From Pomphorhynchus laevis (Eukaryota > Acanthocephala > Palaeacanthocephala > Echinorhynchida > Pomphorhynchidae): 64,000 nucleotides of DNA. Below are positions 53,697-64,000 of this stretch, piece after piece (the stretch's first letter is position 1; each line of letters starts with the position of its first letter). Location of the stretch: the NCBI GenBank assembly GCA_012934845.2, contig WNNJ02003423.1, positions 1 through 64,000 on the forward strand. The letters run 5' to 3'. Both the position numbers and the translations under genes were made by a program. A model generated the notes under the pieces. It was not told the origin of the DNA. It searched no databases and was given only the letters and a program-made list of their open reading frames with translations.

Positions 53697-54380
53697 ATGA
53701 TAAATGCGACTAAATGTAGACATATGTGGATCGGCTCCCCAGACATTCGTTGCTCTTATAAAATTGGAAACATGTCGATTGATTCTACAGATAAAATCGA
53801 TGATTTAGGGGTATCTACGCTTAATACGCTCGATATGAGCGCTCACGTAAATAAAGTTTCGGCCAATTGCCGTCGTACTATTGGCATCATTAGACGATCT
53901 TTTGGATCACTAGAGGCATGTAGCTTCAGAATAATATACAAGGCCCTCATCGAATCTCGAATGCTATACGCATCTCCCGCAGCGTATCCACATCTGTGCA
54001 AAAACATTGTGGCTTACGAATCAATTCTCCGGTCGGCTACCCGTCTTGTTCCCACTGTCAAAGTCCTGCCGTTTGACCAGAAGTTAGAAATCCTAGGTGT
54101 TTCAACGGTTTGGGAAAGTTTGGTAAAAGCTGATCTTATGCTGGTATGGAGGGCAATTTTATCGCCCACTCATCCCCTCAACTTCATGTTTTGCCTACGC
54201 AACTCCGAGAAATTACGTGGACATCGACTAACGCTCAAACATCGTAGAAAAGTCCATCGACTCTATCAGAATATCAGAGATCGAGTAATAAACAGTTGGA
54301 ACAGACTCCCGTCATCTGCAATTAAATGCCGAAACATCCGAGAATTTCGGCGTGCGCTGAACAGTGTATCGCTCTCGTAG
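53697..54380 (+). pseudogene. Decayed CR1 ORF2 C-terminus
   Basis: 227 codons following a stop at about 53649: INATKCRHMWIGSP, DDLGVSTLNTLDMSAHV, IGIIRRSFGSL, ALIESRMLYASPAAYPHL, KADLMLVWRAIL, LRGHRLTLKHRRKV, VINSWNRLPSSAIK. Standard CR1 C-terminal region. Confidence 0.8.
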
Positions 54381-54544
54381 GAAGTCGAACCTGATTTGAA
54401 TTTTTTTTGTTTTACTGACATTGTACTTTTTTTACATTGAGATCCAGCCAAACGAGCCACCGCTCATCGGTTGTTGTATTTTTTTTAATAAATAAATGTT
54501 TTTACAGTAAAGGAAATTACATACATCTTCAATAGTCATAAAAT

Positions 54545-54835
54545 TGAAAACTAGATCGTCGTTAGAAATATACCGTGTGGTTAGCTGTGTTCAGGATTAT
54601 TGGCCGGTCGATTTCGGGAAGAACGAAAGCCCCGAAGGCACATGGAAGCAGATCGACATAGAGCAATACCAACGATGCGTTTTAGTCGGCAAATACAGTT
54701 CGCATACGAGTTTGTGGTCGAATTCATTGATTGTAACCGAGCGATGCGTCTAATAAGTTGTAACGCGTTTTCTCCTATGCCACCCGATCAGCTTCCAATA
54801 TTGACTTTTGATTATGGCCAACTTGAATTTTGAAC
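54545..54835 (-). pseudogene. RLE retrotransposon C-terminal relic
   Basis: Minus-strand reading gives GGIGENALQLIRRIARLQ, CRLKRIVGIALCRSASMCL, RGFRSSRNRPANN, the last part of an RLE polyprotein; the frame is broken upstream near 54800. Plus-strand ORFs over this stretch are antisense shadows. It lies about 140 bp upstream of the host exon 1, oriented away from the gene. Confidence 0.7.
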
Positions 54836-54970
54836 CTGAGAAACGCTATTTTTAATTTTATAGAATATGAATTTGTTGATAGCTATTGTTTTTCAAGTTA
54901 TTATTGAACTAATAGTATCTCTGCATTTCGCTTTTAGATTTAAAACGTTGTCGAGTAAATATTTAAATAA
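54836..54970 (+). promoter_or_regulatory. Putative 5' flank/UTR of the host helicase gene
   Basis: 135 bp of AT-rich sequence between the RLE relic and the ATG at 54971. No TATA box or other element can be called with confidence; if the promoter is proximal it must lie here or inside the relic. Confidence 0.3.
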
Positions 54971-55636
54971 ATGAGTCGCAGCTATAACGATATTAAGGAC
55001 TTTCTGTATGCATGGCTAGGGAAACATTCGATTAAGCCTGAATATCAGTTATCACAATGTGCTGAAAGCAGTAAAAAAGTCATCAGCTTTGAATGTAGAG
55101 TATGTTATTAAATTTAATTTGTTTGTTAAATTGTCTGATTCTAAAATTTATACTTAGCTATTTGTACCTGGATTCAGTTTTGATTGCACTGCTGTCGGTC
55201 AAAGTAAAAAGCAAGCAATGACTAACGCCGCTAGAAAATTTTGTCAACTTCTTATCAAGCAGGGATTACTCGGACGTTTAGAATTACGCCACGCTGTTCC
55301 TATACTTGATTTTGAAATTTCTCATAGGGACGATATGACTGAAGTCAAACAGCCGCCGTCTTATAATCATTTTCCAACTAAGTCTGAAATGAGTCTAACC
55401 TCATCACACAATTTAAGCGGTAACAATTGTTAGTATTATTTCATTCTGATTAACTGACAAATGGATATTTTTACAATAACATATCAGTACCGGCAGTAAC
55501 CACTTCCAATATTTCTCAAAAATCGGATAATCATGAACAAATGGACACAGATGACATTGGCGATGTTTTATTGAGAACAGAATCAAGCCTAACATTTACG
55601 CCTACGGCGACAAATAGCAATTCTGCTAGAGAAACG
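54971..55636 (+). CDS. DHX9: RNA helicase A (DHX9/MLE)-like, N-terminal exons
   Basis: Three exons: 54971-55099, 55158-55419 and 55488-55636, with GT-AG introns of 58 and 68 bp that keep one frame (phases 0 and 1). Exons 1-2 encode a double-stranded-RNA-binding domain, about residues 1-80: IKDFLYAWLGKHSIKPEYQL, then FECR-LFVPGFSFDCTAVGQS, KKQAMTNAARKFCQLLIKQG. The KDFLYAWxGK start and the KKQA..NAA..F helix are diagnostic of dsRBD1 of DHX9/MLE. Residues about 81-180 are a low-complexity linker. A donor GT at 55637 implies more exons, but no second dsRBD or helicase exon is visible up to 64000. Either a large TE-filled intron follows or this is a truncated gene. Confidence 0.7.
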
Positions 55637-56084
55637 GTATGCTTATTTAAAATTATGTTAAAGTATTTGACGATGAGTATTTGACGTTAAAGTATTTGAC
55701 GATTATATTTCAAATTGATGCGTTTTTCGAACAAGACGAATAGCACGTTTTTGTTTCACAGTTTTGTAGTAGCTGAATAATCTGTATTTGCCGTGATACA
55801 TTTTTCCATATCTAATGATGAAATTTTGTGAATGAGCAATTATTGAATGAACCAGAAAGTTTTATCTAAACTATATACAATATTAATTCAATGTTATAGT
55901 GTATAATAGTAATTTAGATAATACAATTCAGATAGTCATTTTTAATACCCTGACTTAAATGTTTCATAATTTTAAGTTATGCATATACGTTAATTATAAA
56001 ATATTGTTTTATCAACTATTAGCATTTTATTCAAACATCGAATGAATGTGAAATTTATATTTTACTTTATAATATGTTTTCGTA
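55637..56084 (+). other. Intron-like AT-rich sequence
   Basis: Starts with GTATGC after exon 3. Holds short repeats of GTTAAAGTATTTGACGA (about 55655-55705). No coding sequence or element is recognised. Confidence 0.4.
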
Positions 56085-57118
56085 GCACAGTAATCGCATC
56101 TTACGACGACAAGCTGAAGACTCTTTTGTTCTCGACTCTGAACCTGATTCGAGGCGAAGAAGCATGGCGCCAGGCAACGCTCCCGATCGACGTAGGCGGC
56201 GTCGGTTTACCAGGGCTTAGGACGTCGTGATTCAATCCTACTGTGCTTACGTTGCTCCGCAAACGACCTATTAAAAAATAATCGGTTCAGATCTTAGCAC
56301 TTGTTCAGGCTGTAATAGCCAACTTTTCAAAGCTTCCTCATAGGAATGATTGTCCTTGTATGGGTTTGATCTTCCACTGGAATTTACATCTAGGAAACAG
56401 CGATTCAAACCGGTTTATACAGCACTCGGGCAACTTTTTTATACAGCACTCGGGCAATTTTCTTCAGGCATTGCCTATATCCGCAGTGGAAACGATGTTA
56501 GACGACATTTATATTATCCCATCGGTTGCTCTAAGACTCGGTGTCGACTTCTGTCGGACATTTCAGTGTGAGTGCGGGGTCGTCAGCATTAGCGCAGCTA
56601 CTCACATTCTAGATTAACGGTATTTCCTAAGCCGACATGCCCGTCACGCGCATGTCAACGGTATCATTCGGAGAACTTTTATGGCGCATATCTACCATTT
56701 CGTCTTGAACCCATGGGTCTGTGGAGGTCCGACGGCAAGCGACCAGAGGGCGTTACCCTTGTCCCTTGCAAAAACGAATATTGCATCGCATGGGACTTTA
56801 CGTATCCAAATACCGTATCTTAAAGCAACCAACACTTGGCGGTTCATTGCGCTGAAATGTTTGCAAAGGAGGCAGAAACCCGAAAATCCGAAAATATGTG
56901 GATTTGGACGCTCGCGAACACATGTTTACCCCGATAGTAATCGAGACACTGGCATCGGTGGCCTATATTCTCTTGAATTTTTACAGGAACTCGGTCAGCG
57001 TTTGTCAGATGAACTGGGAATGTACGCACCTTTTCATTTCTAATCCTGAGTATCAGCGTTGGTATCCAGCGGCGCAACACAGTCTCCTTGCGTGTGTACA
57101 TGGACGATCGTGATATAT
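56085..57118 (+). pseudogene. Relic of a second RLE-type lineage
   Basis: Plus-strand pieces in shifting frames: EEAWRQATLPIDVGGVGLPGL (about 56150-56215), FQCECG (56560-56580), SRHARHAHVNGIIRRTF (about 56640-56680), SDGKRPEGVTLVPC and IAWDFTYPNTVS (about 56730-56820), KYVDLDAREHMFTPIVIETL (about 56895-56955), LYSLEFLQELGQRL (about 56965-57010). This order matches an invertebrate RT-nuclease family with an RH...DGKRPDG...WD signature. It differs from the RLE family that fills the rest of the window. Many frame breaks; old. Confidence 0.65.
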
Positions 57119-57169
57119 GACATTCATTATGTTTTTTTAAACATTATTTGAAGAATTCTAGGTATAATT

Positions 57170-57835
57170 TTTTATAATAAATTCTATTATTTAATCACAA
57201 CTGTAGGTTCCCGCAAATGGGCCGATAGTTCAAAAAGTCAAAACATTGATCCGTTATTATATTGTTTTATTGAATATCAATCGAATTCTTGGCTCCGGAA
57301 AGATCCGAATTCCTGCGATTGTATATTTGTGTGTTAAGCTCTCCCACTCTGTAGTTGCTCACGTATAGGTATTCGTGTAGCGCGTATACACATCGAAGCT
57401 GCTTGATCCAGCACAATGCTCACTCTAGACCTAATTATCGAGATAGAGGCCGAATAAGTGGTTTTGTCTTAAAGTTGAAAAAGTAAGTGGGATGAATGTT
57501 GAGCGTTCACTCTCTACAATGCGCGCGCCATATTTTTAAAATTTTCTGTCACATGGTATGTATGACTCACGCTCGGTGACTTTTCGATATAGGAATGTGC
57601 AAGTTTGTTAAATATACATACGTCGACATAGGACCGCACTAATCTTCTACCGAAAATTCCTCGGCATGATATGTCTGATCTTGCGTTCACATCTCTCGTT
57701 GTGGTTTCTACTTCAAAATGGTAATTGTTCGGTACGGGCCTCAAAACCGGTTCAAGCTCCACATCCTTACAAATGTCCCCTATTTCGTCGGCAATAACAT
57801 TTCGTAATATATCACGTCATTTTAAGAATATTAAT
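57170..57835 (-). mobile_element. RLE retrotransposon 3' fragment, decayed
   Basis: The minus strand encodes DVELEPVLRPVPNNYHFEVETTTRD, ARSDISCRGIFG, RSYVDVCIFNKLAHSY, then frame-shifted remnants to the basic end (about 57290). The closest relative here is the element at 62890-64000. The 3' motif is at 57206-57223 (GGTTCCCGCAAATGGGCC on the + strand). 5'-truncated at about 57835. Confidence 0.7.
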
Positions 57836-58396
57836 TTATTTAACGTGGCAAATGCGTGACAGCTGCAAGCTTACAAGTTTACTAACAAAAAACACACATC
57901 AGAAGTCATAGAAGTTTGTTAATTTATTGTTTAAATTACATCGGATTTGGCGTTTAAAGCACGGCATTGATGTTGATTGGCGGATATGAACGGGTAGATG
58001 ATTCCACGAGAGAGGAGCAGCCACAACGAAGGAGCGGAAGCCAAAAGAGGTAGAGTAGTTTGGGACATGTAAAAGAAGAAAATTACGGGAACGCAAGGAA
58101 CAGTAAACAGGACGATAATTGTCGATAAAAGGAAGGTTGAGAAATGAATGGGTATGAAAAGTTATAAGGCGGAAAGTAATAAGAAGAAGACGAATTTGAA
58201 CACGACAATAAATGGTAGGCAAATCGAGAGAAGCAAGATGGTGGGATGTATGATCAAAACGACGAAGACGGAAAAGAACTTGGACGGCTGCGTTGATTGT
58301 GCGTTGTAAAGGAAGAAGAGTGGATTTCGGTGAGTTGGAAAATAGACTCGGACAGTAAACAAGTCTTGAGAAAATGAGAGAAAACATAAGAGTCAT
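57836..58396 (-). pseudogene. LINE 3' end (CR1/L2/Rex-like)
   Basis: The frame 58396-57899 (SRLVYCPSLFSNSP, LLPLQRTINAAVQVLF, LASLDLPTIYCRVQIRL, GFRSFVVAAPLSWNHLP, STSMPCFKRQIR) is the C-terminus of an APE-type LINE RT of the CR1/L2/Rex group. It differs from the CR1 copies at 45839 and 51301. 5'-truncated. Confidence 0.65.
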
Positions 58397-58410
58397 ATGC
58401 CTCTTAATAT

Positions 58411-59880
58411 GCTTTTGTCCTTCTGGTATTGACTCGTATACTGGTTTCCGTAGTAAAGGTGAACCGTATCTGTCGCGTTCGATAACTTCCCGCGTTTAAC
58501 CACTTTTGAGTTGACAAAATTCTTTATCGTTTTGTCTATAATGCATGCTGGTTAATGGTTATTTGTGAAAAGCTGCTCTGAGCACAATTTCTATGCACGA
58601 TATATCATGCCTTGTAAAGCGCTTATTTTGTATTGGTAAGGGCAATATGTAGTAGTAAGTAGTGAAATAATATTGGGACTTAAAACACCTTAAGTTTTCT
58701 AACGAATCCCTCGTCCTTCGCATTAAGCTTAGGAGTCATTTCTTTTATTGATAGAGATTCCAACAGTTGTAGATGTACTTTACGTGTGTTTCGGAAAATG
58801 ACGCTTGTGCTGGTAAAAAAATTTAAATGTAGGCCATCTTTTGTTTACATCTTGCAAGTGTTTTCGGATCGTACCATTGTATGTTTGTTGCAAATTCAAT
58901 CTTGCTAAAGTAAAATTGTGTAGCCTATATATTTGTTCCCGTCCTTACATCCGGGTTCAGAGCAATTGAATTGATTCACAGCGTTACAGATTTCGTGCTT
59001 TGTTTAATAGCTTCTGATTATTAAAGATTTCAATTTCATGACCTTGTAGTATATGCGTAGCGTTATTTTCTTTTGACCTTATACATCTTTTTACTGTCTC
59101 GTTTTGTGCTTAAGTCCTTCTAGTATTGACTCATACTGGTTCCCGTAGCTAAGGTGAACTGTATCTGACGCGTTCTATTACTTCTCGGGTTCTATTACTT
59201 CTCTATGCGTATCATCTCTTGATTAAATGTTTACTAGTCTGAGCTCAATTTATATGCACGATATATCATGCCTTGTAAAGCGCTTATTTTGTATTGGTAA
59301 GGGCAGTCACTACAGTAGTTGATGTGCGTACCATCATTTGTGCTCTTTATATACATTTTGTGCCTTTGCTTCGTGCCTTGCCTTCCTACTTCTACATCAA
59401 GGAAGGCTAATTTTGTATTCGTGTTGAATTAAATTGTTATTTCTAGTCCTGATTGTAATTCCATTGCCTCACGAATATTATTAGCTTGCTCTTTACATTT
59501 GACGCAACAAAATGTGTCATCTATATACTGTGTGTATATTGTTGGCTTTAGGTGTGATTCTTTGGCGAACATCATTCTCTCCACATGCCCTATATTAAAG
59601 TTGGCGACATTTGGTCCGAGGACACATCCCATAAAGACGCCGTCAATTTGTCTATATAGCGTTTTCTTATCGTAAAACTCGAAAACGAACTCACTTAAAC
59701 ACGTTTTTAGCAATTGTCTCATGTGTATTTTCCTTATTTTGGGGATGCTTAATCCTCTTTGTAAAGGATCACGGTAGATATTTTTCACTATAATTTCAAT
59801 GCACCTTTCTACTGGCACATTGGTAAATAGATTTTCAACAATGAGCGAAATCATTATCCCATGCGCTTGGCTACATTATA
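58411..59880 (-). mobile_element. Second type of Penelope-like element, decayed
   Basis: The minus frame 59854-59429 carries Penelope RT motifs: VENLFTNVPVERCIEII, TLYRQIDGVFMGCVLGPNVANF (motif B), YTQYIDDTFCC (catalytic pair). Downstream, an imperfect direct repeat of about 200 bp (58411-58643 and 59111-59305) probably represents pseudo-LTR copies. The nuclease is not visible. The RT sequence is unlike that at 1993-5938. Confidence 0.65.
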
Positions 59881-60662
59881 TGATATCGACAAATTCGAAG
59901 CTAGACTTGCATTCATTTGTGTTTGATAGAAAATGCATGATTATGTTTTTTTTATTCTAGATTTTCTGATTACTTATACGTACGATTACTGAAAGTCTAA
60001 TAAATTTGAACTTTCTTTTTTTCGGCGGCAAAATGTTTTTTACACGAATTTTTAAACTATTGGCATTACCTGCAATCGTTTAACTCGCCCAATGTGACAC
60101 GTTAATGTTCGATTTTTATTCGTTTACAAATTTTTGTATTTGTGTTATTTTGTAAAATCACGAATTAATAGTAATAATCTGTACAGACTTATTAATATGT
60201 TCTATGCCGCCATACTTAGAAGCACATAATTGTACAGGTCCTGCAATATCTTAAATATTGTTACGGATTATTTCTATTATAGCCTTACATTGGATTCTCC
60301 TGGCAACATCTTTTATGCATTTAGGTCGAAGTCTTTTATCGTTTTGTCGAGTGAAACAATATGACATACATTTAAGTCATATTACACACCAGTTGATACG
60401 TTTTAAAATGTAATGACAAAGGCTAACTACACAAGAGAGTGAGCCAATGTGTCGACATGTTCTTCTACAATTTTGCATCAAGGTCAGATGGATCCGCACT
60501 TTCTTTTGTCTTTTTCGCTTTTTTAATTATATAGGCATTATTGATGACCAATAATATGACGAGATTGTGATCAAGTGTACTTGACACATTTTTGCATACG
60601 AACTCTACAGATTTTGCTTGGAAAGCTATGTGATGTAATCGCTATAGGTGTTTCTGATTATT
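59881..60662. other. No recognised content
   Basis: AT-rich sequence without a convincing ORF, repeat or element boundary. May be old PLE or host intergenic/intronic DNA. Confidence 0.3.
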
Positions 60663-62060
60663 AAATAAGCTAACTGAGTCTATGTTTTTTATATTGCAAA
60701 TTAAAAATAATGCAAAATAAAAGTTAAATAGTTAAATAATAAAAAATAAATTAATAATAAATAATTGTTGTAAGATTTTATATAATTTATATCAATATGA
60801 ATTATAAACAAAAATTAAAAATAAAAATCAATTTTTATGAATTTACTAATCGATAACAAACTATATATCAGAATAATGATTAGAGGTCATCAGCAGGAAC
60901 TGCTTTGTTATCAGGTTTCGGCCCCTGTTCCTATAACCAACATATAAGCGGGGTTAAATACGTTCTAAGGACGTATTTCTTCTGATTAAATTTGATTATA
61001 TAGTATCTTATTCTAACACAAGGTATATTATTTATTATCCATCCATAAAAATTTGCCACTTAAGAGTTTAAATTTATTCTTTATATATTTGTGAATTTAT
61101 ATATTTTACTATTTTCTGCTTGATGTTATTTTTATAGTAACCTAGTTTAAAATATGTATCTATTAAATTATATAAATGATTTTGAAGAAAACCAATATCA
61201 TTACATATTGTTGCAATTCTTAAAATTTAATTATTCAATGTATTATATTTTATATTATATGGTATCAATGAAAGCTTGTGCAAAAAATGTTTCTTGTAAA
61301 TTTAAATATGTCATCGCTACCATATAAATTAATAGTAGTTTTAGTTAATTTTAATTTAATGTTCATATCTAGATATACACCTTCTTTATCAACAATATTG
61401 GTTTTGTTAAGAATAAGGCTTTCTGGATAATTTGTTCACTAATTGAATAAAAATTATTAGAATTAAATACACATATATCATCAATGTATCGAAACATATA
61501 TTTCATATATTTATATAGTTTAGATTTAGTTTTAACACAGTAATGAACAAATTCATATTCTATGAAGTTTAAAAATAAGTCAGCTTTAATTGGGATACTA
61601 TTACCTTCTATTGGAACACCTTTTATTTGTCTAAATATAGATGTCTCTACCTTTAAATAATTTTGATTTATCAAAATATTTAAGAATTCTAATAATTCAA
61701 TTGTATCCATATATTTATATTTACTTGATGGTTTAATTTTTGTTAGATATGCGTTAATGCATCTTTAATATCTGCTAAATCTAGATTTGTATAAAGCGTA
61801 CCAAAATCGCACGTATTTATATTCTGAAAATTTATTACTTTTGTGTGTTCTAAAAATTCTTTTGTAGAATTAATACTGAAATAGTGTTTTATACCAGTAT
61901 TAATTTCGATTACCTACAATATTTTTTAAAGTGTGCTTTAATTACTTTAAGTATTTTATTCATATAGACAGAAAGTGGTTTTAATGTACATTTAAACGCA
62001 CAACATATGAACGTAGGTTTTATTGGATTTTTATGTAATGTTATATTCCAATATAATATG
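60663..62060 (-). mobile_element. Older copy of the N-terminal GIY-YIG PLE family
   Basis: Diverged relative of 1993-3440: pseudo-LTR (about 60663-61090) with the structured block at 60882-60983, terminal noncoding region, and RT relics (61710-61369 with GVPIEGNSIPIKADL and FRYIDDICVF, then broken pieces to about 62060). Truncated at 62060, before the rest of the RT and the nuclease. Several indels and stops. Confidence 0.75.
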
Positions 62061-62115
62061 ATACCATGTGTAGAAATCTACTGTACCTCAGTAGATTTCT
62101 ACGTCTTAGTGGTAT
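62061..62115. repeat. Short foldback sequence
   Basis: A perfect 14-bp inverted repeat (GTAGAAATCTACTG at 62070-62083, 5-nt loop, complement at 62089-62102) flanked by ATACCA (62061-62066) and its complement TGGTAT (62110-62115). Lies exactly at the PLE/RLE junction. Confidence 0.6.
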
Positions 62116-62760
62116 TTTTGGTCTTAAGTTCAGAAATTCTTGGTAATTTTTCGCGACATCATTAACTGCATATACTGTTTACGCTAATATAGACATTTTG
62201 AGGCTTTGCCATTGAATAAAGATTTACCTTGCAGTACTCTTGCCTCTTCGAACATCTTGTTATATCTTTTTCTTTCCAGAGTATCAGTCTGCGCTCAATC
62301 GTCTTTCGCACAATATATCTTTCGATTAAAACAAGACAGCATACGAACAAATGTGTTGCTGCCGTTGCAGATTGGTAGATTCAAAATGCTTGCCCGCCAC
62401 TTGATCACCGCATCGTAGATTGTCGAAATAGCATTGTTAAGGTGGCCATGATGATTACATCATGATCATCTATATTCACTGTAGATTCCATAGTATGAGC
62501 TGCTTAATCCAAGTCGACCAGTACTTGACCGCTATCCACTTGGAGACCGCCTGAATGTGGTCCAGAGTATCGATTTCGTTTGCACGTGATTTATTTCGAT
62601 AGTTTGGTCCAAGACAATTTGTACAGGGACGCTTCGCTTTCGCGCGTTTACACATCTTGCATATGGCAAGAGCGTCGTTACAATTGCAGCATTTGATGAT
62701 TGAAGCTGGTTTTTTGCGCGGTATATTTTATATAGTCGATGCATTTTATGGTATTCTGTT
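62116..62760 (-). pseudogene. RLE retrotransposon N-terminal relic
   Basis: The minus strand reads PRKKPASIIKCCNCND, AICKMCKRAKAKRPCTNC, NYRNK (about 62722-62580), the Cys-rich start of an RLE protein with the initiator codon changed to ATA and some cluster residues altered. Further along it reads YIVRKTIERRLILWKEKDI (about 62320-62260), the block that precedes the RT. Frames are shifted and the element is cut at the foldback. Confidence 0.65.
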
Positions 62761-62889
62761 AACTGTATCTATCATTCAGTTTTCTAAATTATTAATTAAA
62801 ATTATTTATTTGTCTAAATTATTATTTAGTTATTATAGTCTAATTTTTTTTTTAATTTTTTTTTTAATATTTTTTTTATTATAAAAATA
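62761..62889. other. AT-rich tail/leader junction
   Basis: Poly-T and AT-rich sequence between two minus-strand RLE copies, including the T-runs that end the right-hand copy. No gene. Confidence 0.4.
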
Positions 62890-64000
62890 AACAACAAATA
62901 CACATAATATCCTTAAATTTGTTTGCTTTTTAATCAGTCATTGATGTAAATCTTAGACGCTTGCCCATCTTTTACTATGTTTGATAATACTGTGCTTGTT
63001 CGTTTATTCTAAGCCTTGTAGCACGTATACAAACCGATGCACTAACTGCAATGGCGACACTGATTTTTGATTTCAGCCTAGAAATACATTCGCTGTATGC
63101 AAGCTTATTACGATCAGCAGATTTGGCTGCTATCCATTTTAGTATTTTATCTGTCTCAGGTCCAATACCACCTGACGTAGAAAATATAAGAGGAAAGAAA
63201 GTACCTCTTTCTATATCTGCAATTCGTTCACCGTACTTTGCATATTTCCGCTGTTGATGGTATATATGGCATTCGAGAGGAGTTTTGCAAGAATATGTAG
63301 GTGCCAAAGAGCTGTAAATACATATGTCCAAAAAGAATCGCACCATATTTCCTCCGAAAATTCCTCTACAAGCTATATCAGACCGCGCTTGATCATCAGA
63401 GCAGGTTGTTGGCTTATTAAATACGTAGTTGTTTGGTATAGATCGTAAACATGGCTCAATTTGCACGTCACAGCATACCCCTACAAGTTCCTTAGCTACA
63501 ATGTCTCTCACTAAGTTATGTCTGATAATAGTCATGGCACCAGTATGACATGACAATGCATGAGAAGTTGTAAAGTAAGAACCACAAGCACATTTTAGTG
63601 ATGTTTCGCTTGCTTTTAGATTGTATCTTGCGCATATTGCGTCTTGGAACTCTTGTGAATTTAGCCTCGTATGTCTCATTCGGGTTGGTTTGGTACATAA
63701 CCACGAAGATGCTCCCTTGTCCGAAGCAAACTTTATTGAATTTTGTAGATCTAGTCTTAATTCCATGCGAATGGCTTCACTTTCTAATGATGCAATGACC
63801 ATCTTTTCTTGTTTAATCAACTTTGCTGCTTGATTTTGAGAGGTTATAAGCTGATCTTTCACTTCTTCTAGTAACAGTGGCATGCACATTTTTCGGGATC
63901 GAACATATTCTTGTTTGGCAACCTCCATCGGGTTTAAAATCCCCAGACCACCATATTTCGTCGGCATCATATAAATCTGTTCCAGCTCATTGTTTTCATC
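62890..64000 (-). mobile_element. RLE retrotransposon, 3' half, runs off the right edge
   Basis: The minus frame 63970-62975 is open for 331 codons and continues beyond the window: KYGGLGILNPMEVAK, DKGASSWLCTKPTRMR, CACGSYFTTSHALSC, GAMTIIRHNLVRD, ARSDIACRGIFGG, RFFLDICIYSSLAP, YHQQRKYAKYGERI, STSGGIGPETDK, LKSKISVAIAVSASVCIRA. The nuclease Asp pair is kept (RSD, FLD). The RT would lie to the right of the window. The 3' UTR lacks a clear GGCCCATTTG motif. Confidence 0.8.

Larger units (their letters stand above)
51301..54530 (+). mobile_element. Decayed CR1-like LINE
   Basis: Plus-strand CR1 lineage distinct from that at 45839. The end of ORF1 is at 51310-51550 (GTGLILRRDFSIEDRTRLKQ, RVANGESNLTVINFRVVRRR), then ORF2 in pieces: endonuclease (51649-51984 and about 52000-52300), linker (52339-52731), RT (52671-53651) and C-terminus (53697-54380). 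The 3' UTR has the GAGC/GCTC hairpin (54454-54465), GTTGTTGTAT and TTAATAAATAAAT. Several frameshifts and stops; the 5' end is missing. Confidence 0.8.

Noticed and set aside
54600-54833. Small plus-strand ORF upstream of the helicase exons
   Set aside because: The minus strand of the same bases gives a clear RLE C-terminus; the plus ORF is its shadow.
56681-57043. 120-codon plus ORF as a novel gene
   Set aside because: It crosses frames of a decayed RT-nuclease relic whose motifs lie in neighbouring frames.

Overview
The window is invertebrate animal DNA (phylum not resolved). It is AT-rich and packed with retroelements on both strands. The only host gene seen is three short exons with GT-AG introns of 58 and 68 bp (54971-55636), which encode the first double-stranded-RNA-binding domain of a DHX9/MLE-type RNA helicase. 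Almost everything else is mobile DNA, much of it nested.

The dominant class, about 20 copies from many diverged lineages, is a non-LTR retrotransposon with one ORF of about 1000 codons: an N-terminal Cys-rich cluster, a reverse transcriptase (RT) with WYADD or a variant, and a C-terminal Cys/His cluster plus restriction-enzyme-like endonuclease (RLE). One copy (36337-39777) looks intact, with a 988-aa ORF, poly(A) and a 15-bp target-site duplication (TSD). Others are full length but broken (9456-12600, 18642-21600, 32736-35925, 39806-42921) or 5'-truncated. Many abut (TAA)n/(ATT)n microsatellites.

Second are APE-type LINEs. One has its own Cys-rich ORF1 (12721-16760, minus). One is a CR1-like element with an open 988-aa ORF2 (45839-50079, plus) sitting inside an RLE element. 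A decayed CR1 lies at about 51300-54530, and there are shorter 3' ends. Third are Penelope-like elements (PLEs): a family with the GIY-YIG nuclease upstream of the RT (1993-5938, fragments at 27041-31601 and 60663-62060) and a relic of another type (58411-59880). Fourth is one compact LTR element, 27650-31507, with identical 80-bp LTRs.

Layout: 1-9455 RLE fragments and a PLE-split RLE; 9456-26960 a minus-strand pile of RLE copies with one APE LINE; 27041-31601 a PLE fragment split by the LTR element; 31602-50545 mostly plus-strand RLE copies with nested insertions; 50546-54530 unknown DNA and decayed CR1; 54545-57835 host exons flanked by RLE relics; 57836-64000 old LINE and PLE relics and an RLE copy running off the right edge.

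The most unusual signals are: (i) the same Cys-rich N-terminal module on both RLE elements and an APE LINE ORF1; (ii) an in-frame fusion of an RLE N-terminus to a CR1 ORF1; (iii) 5' leader sequence shared between RLE and APE elements; (iv) a conserved 3' UTR motif across RLE lineages; and (v) a covarying RNA-like structure in the PLE terminal repeats. All calls were made by eye from sequence and translation; no searches were run.
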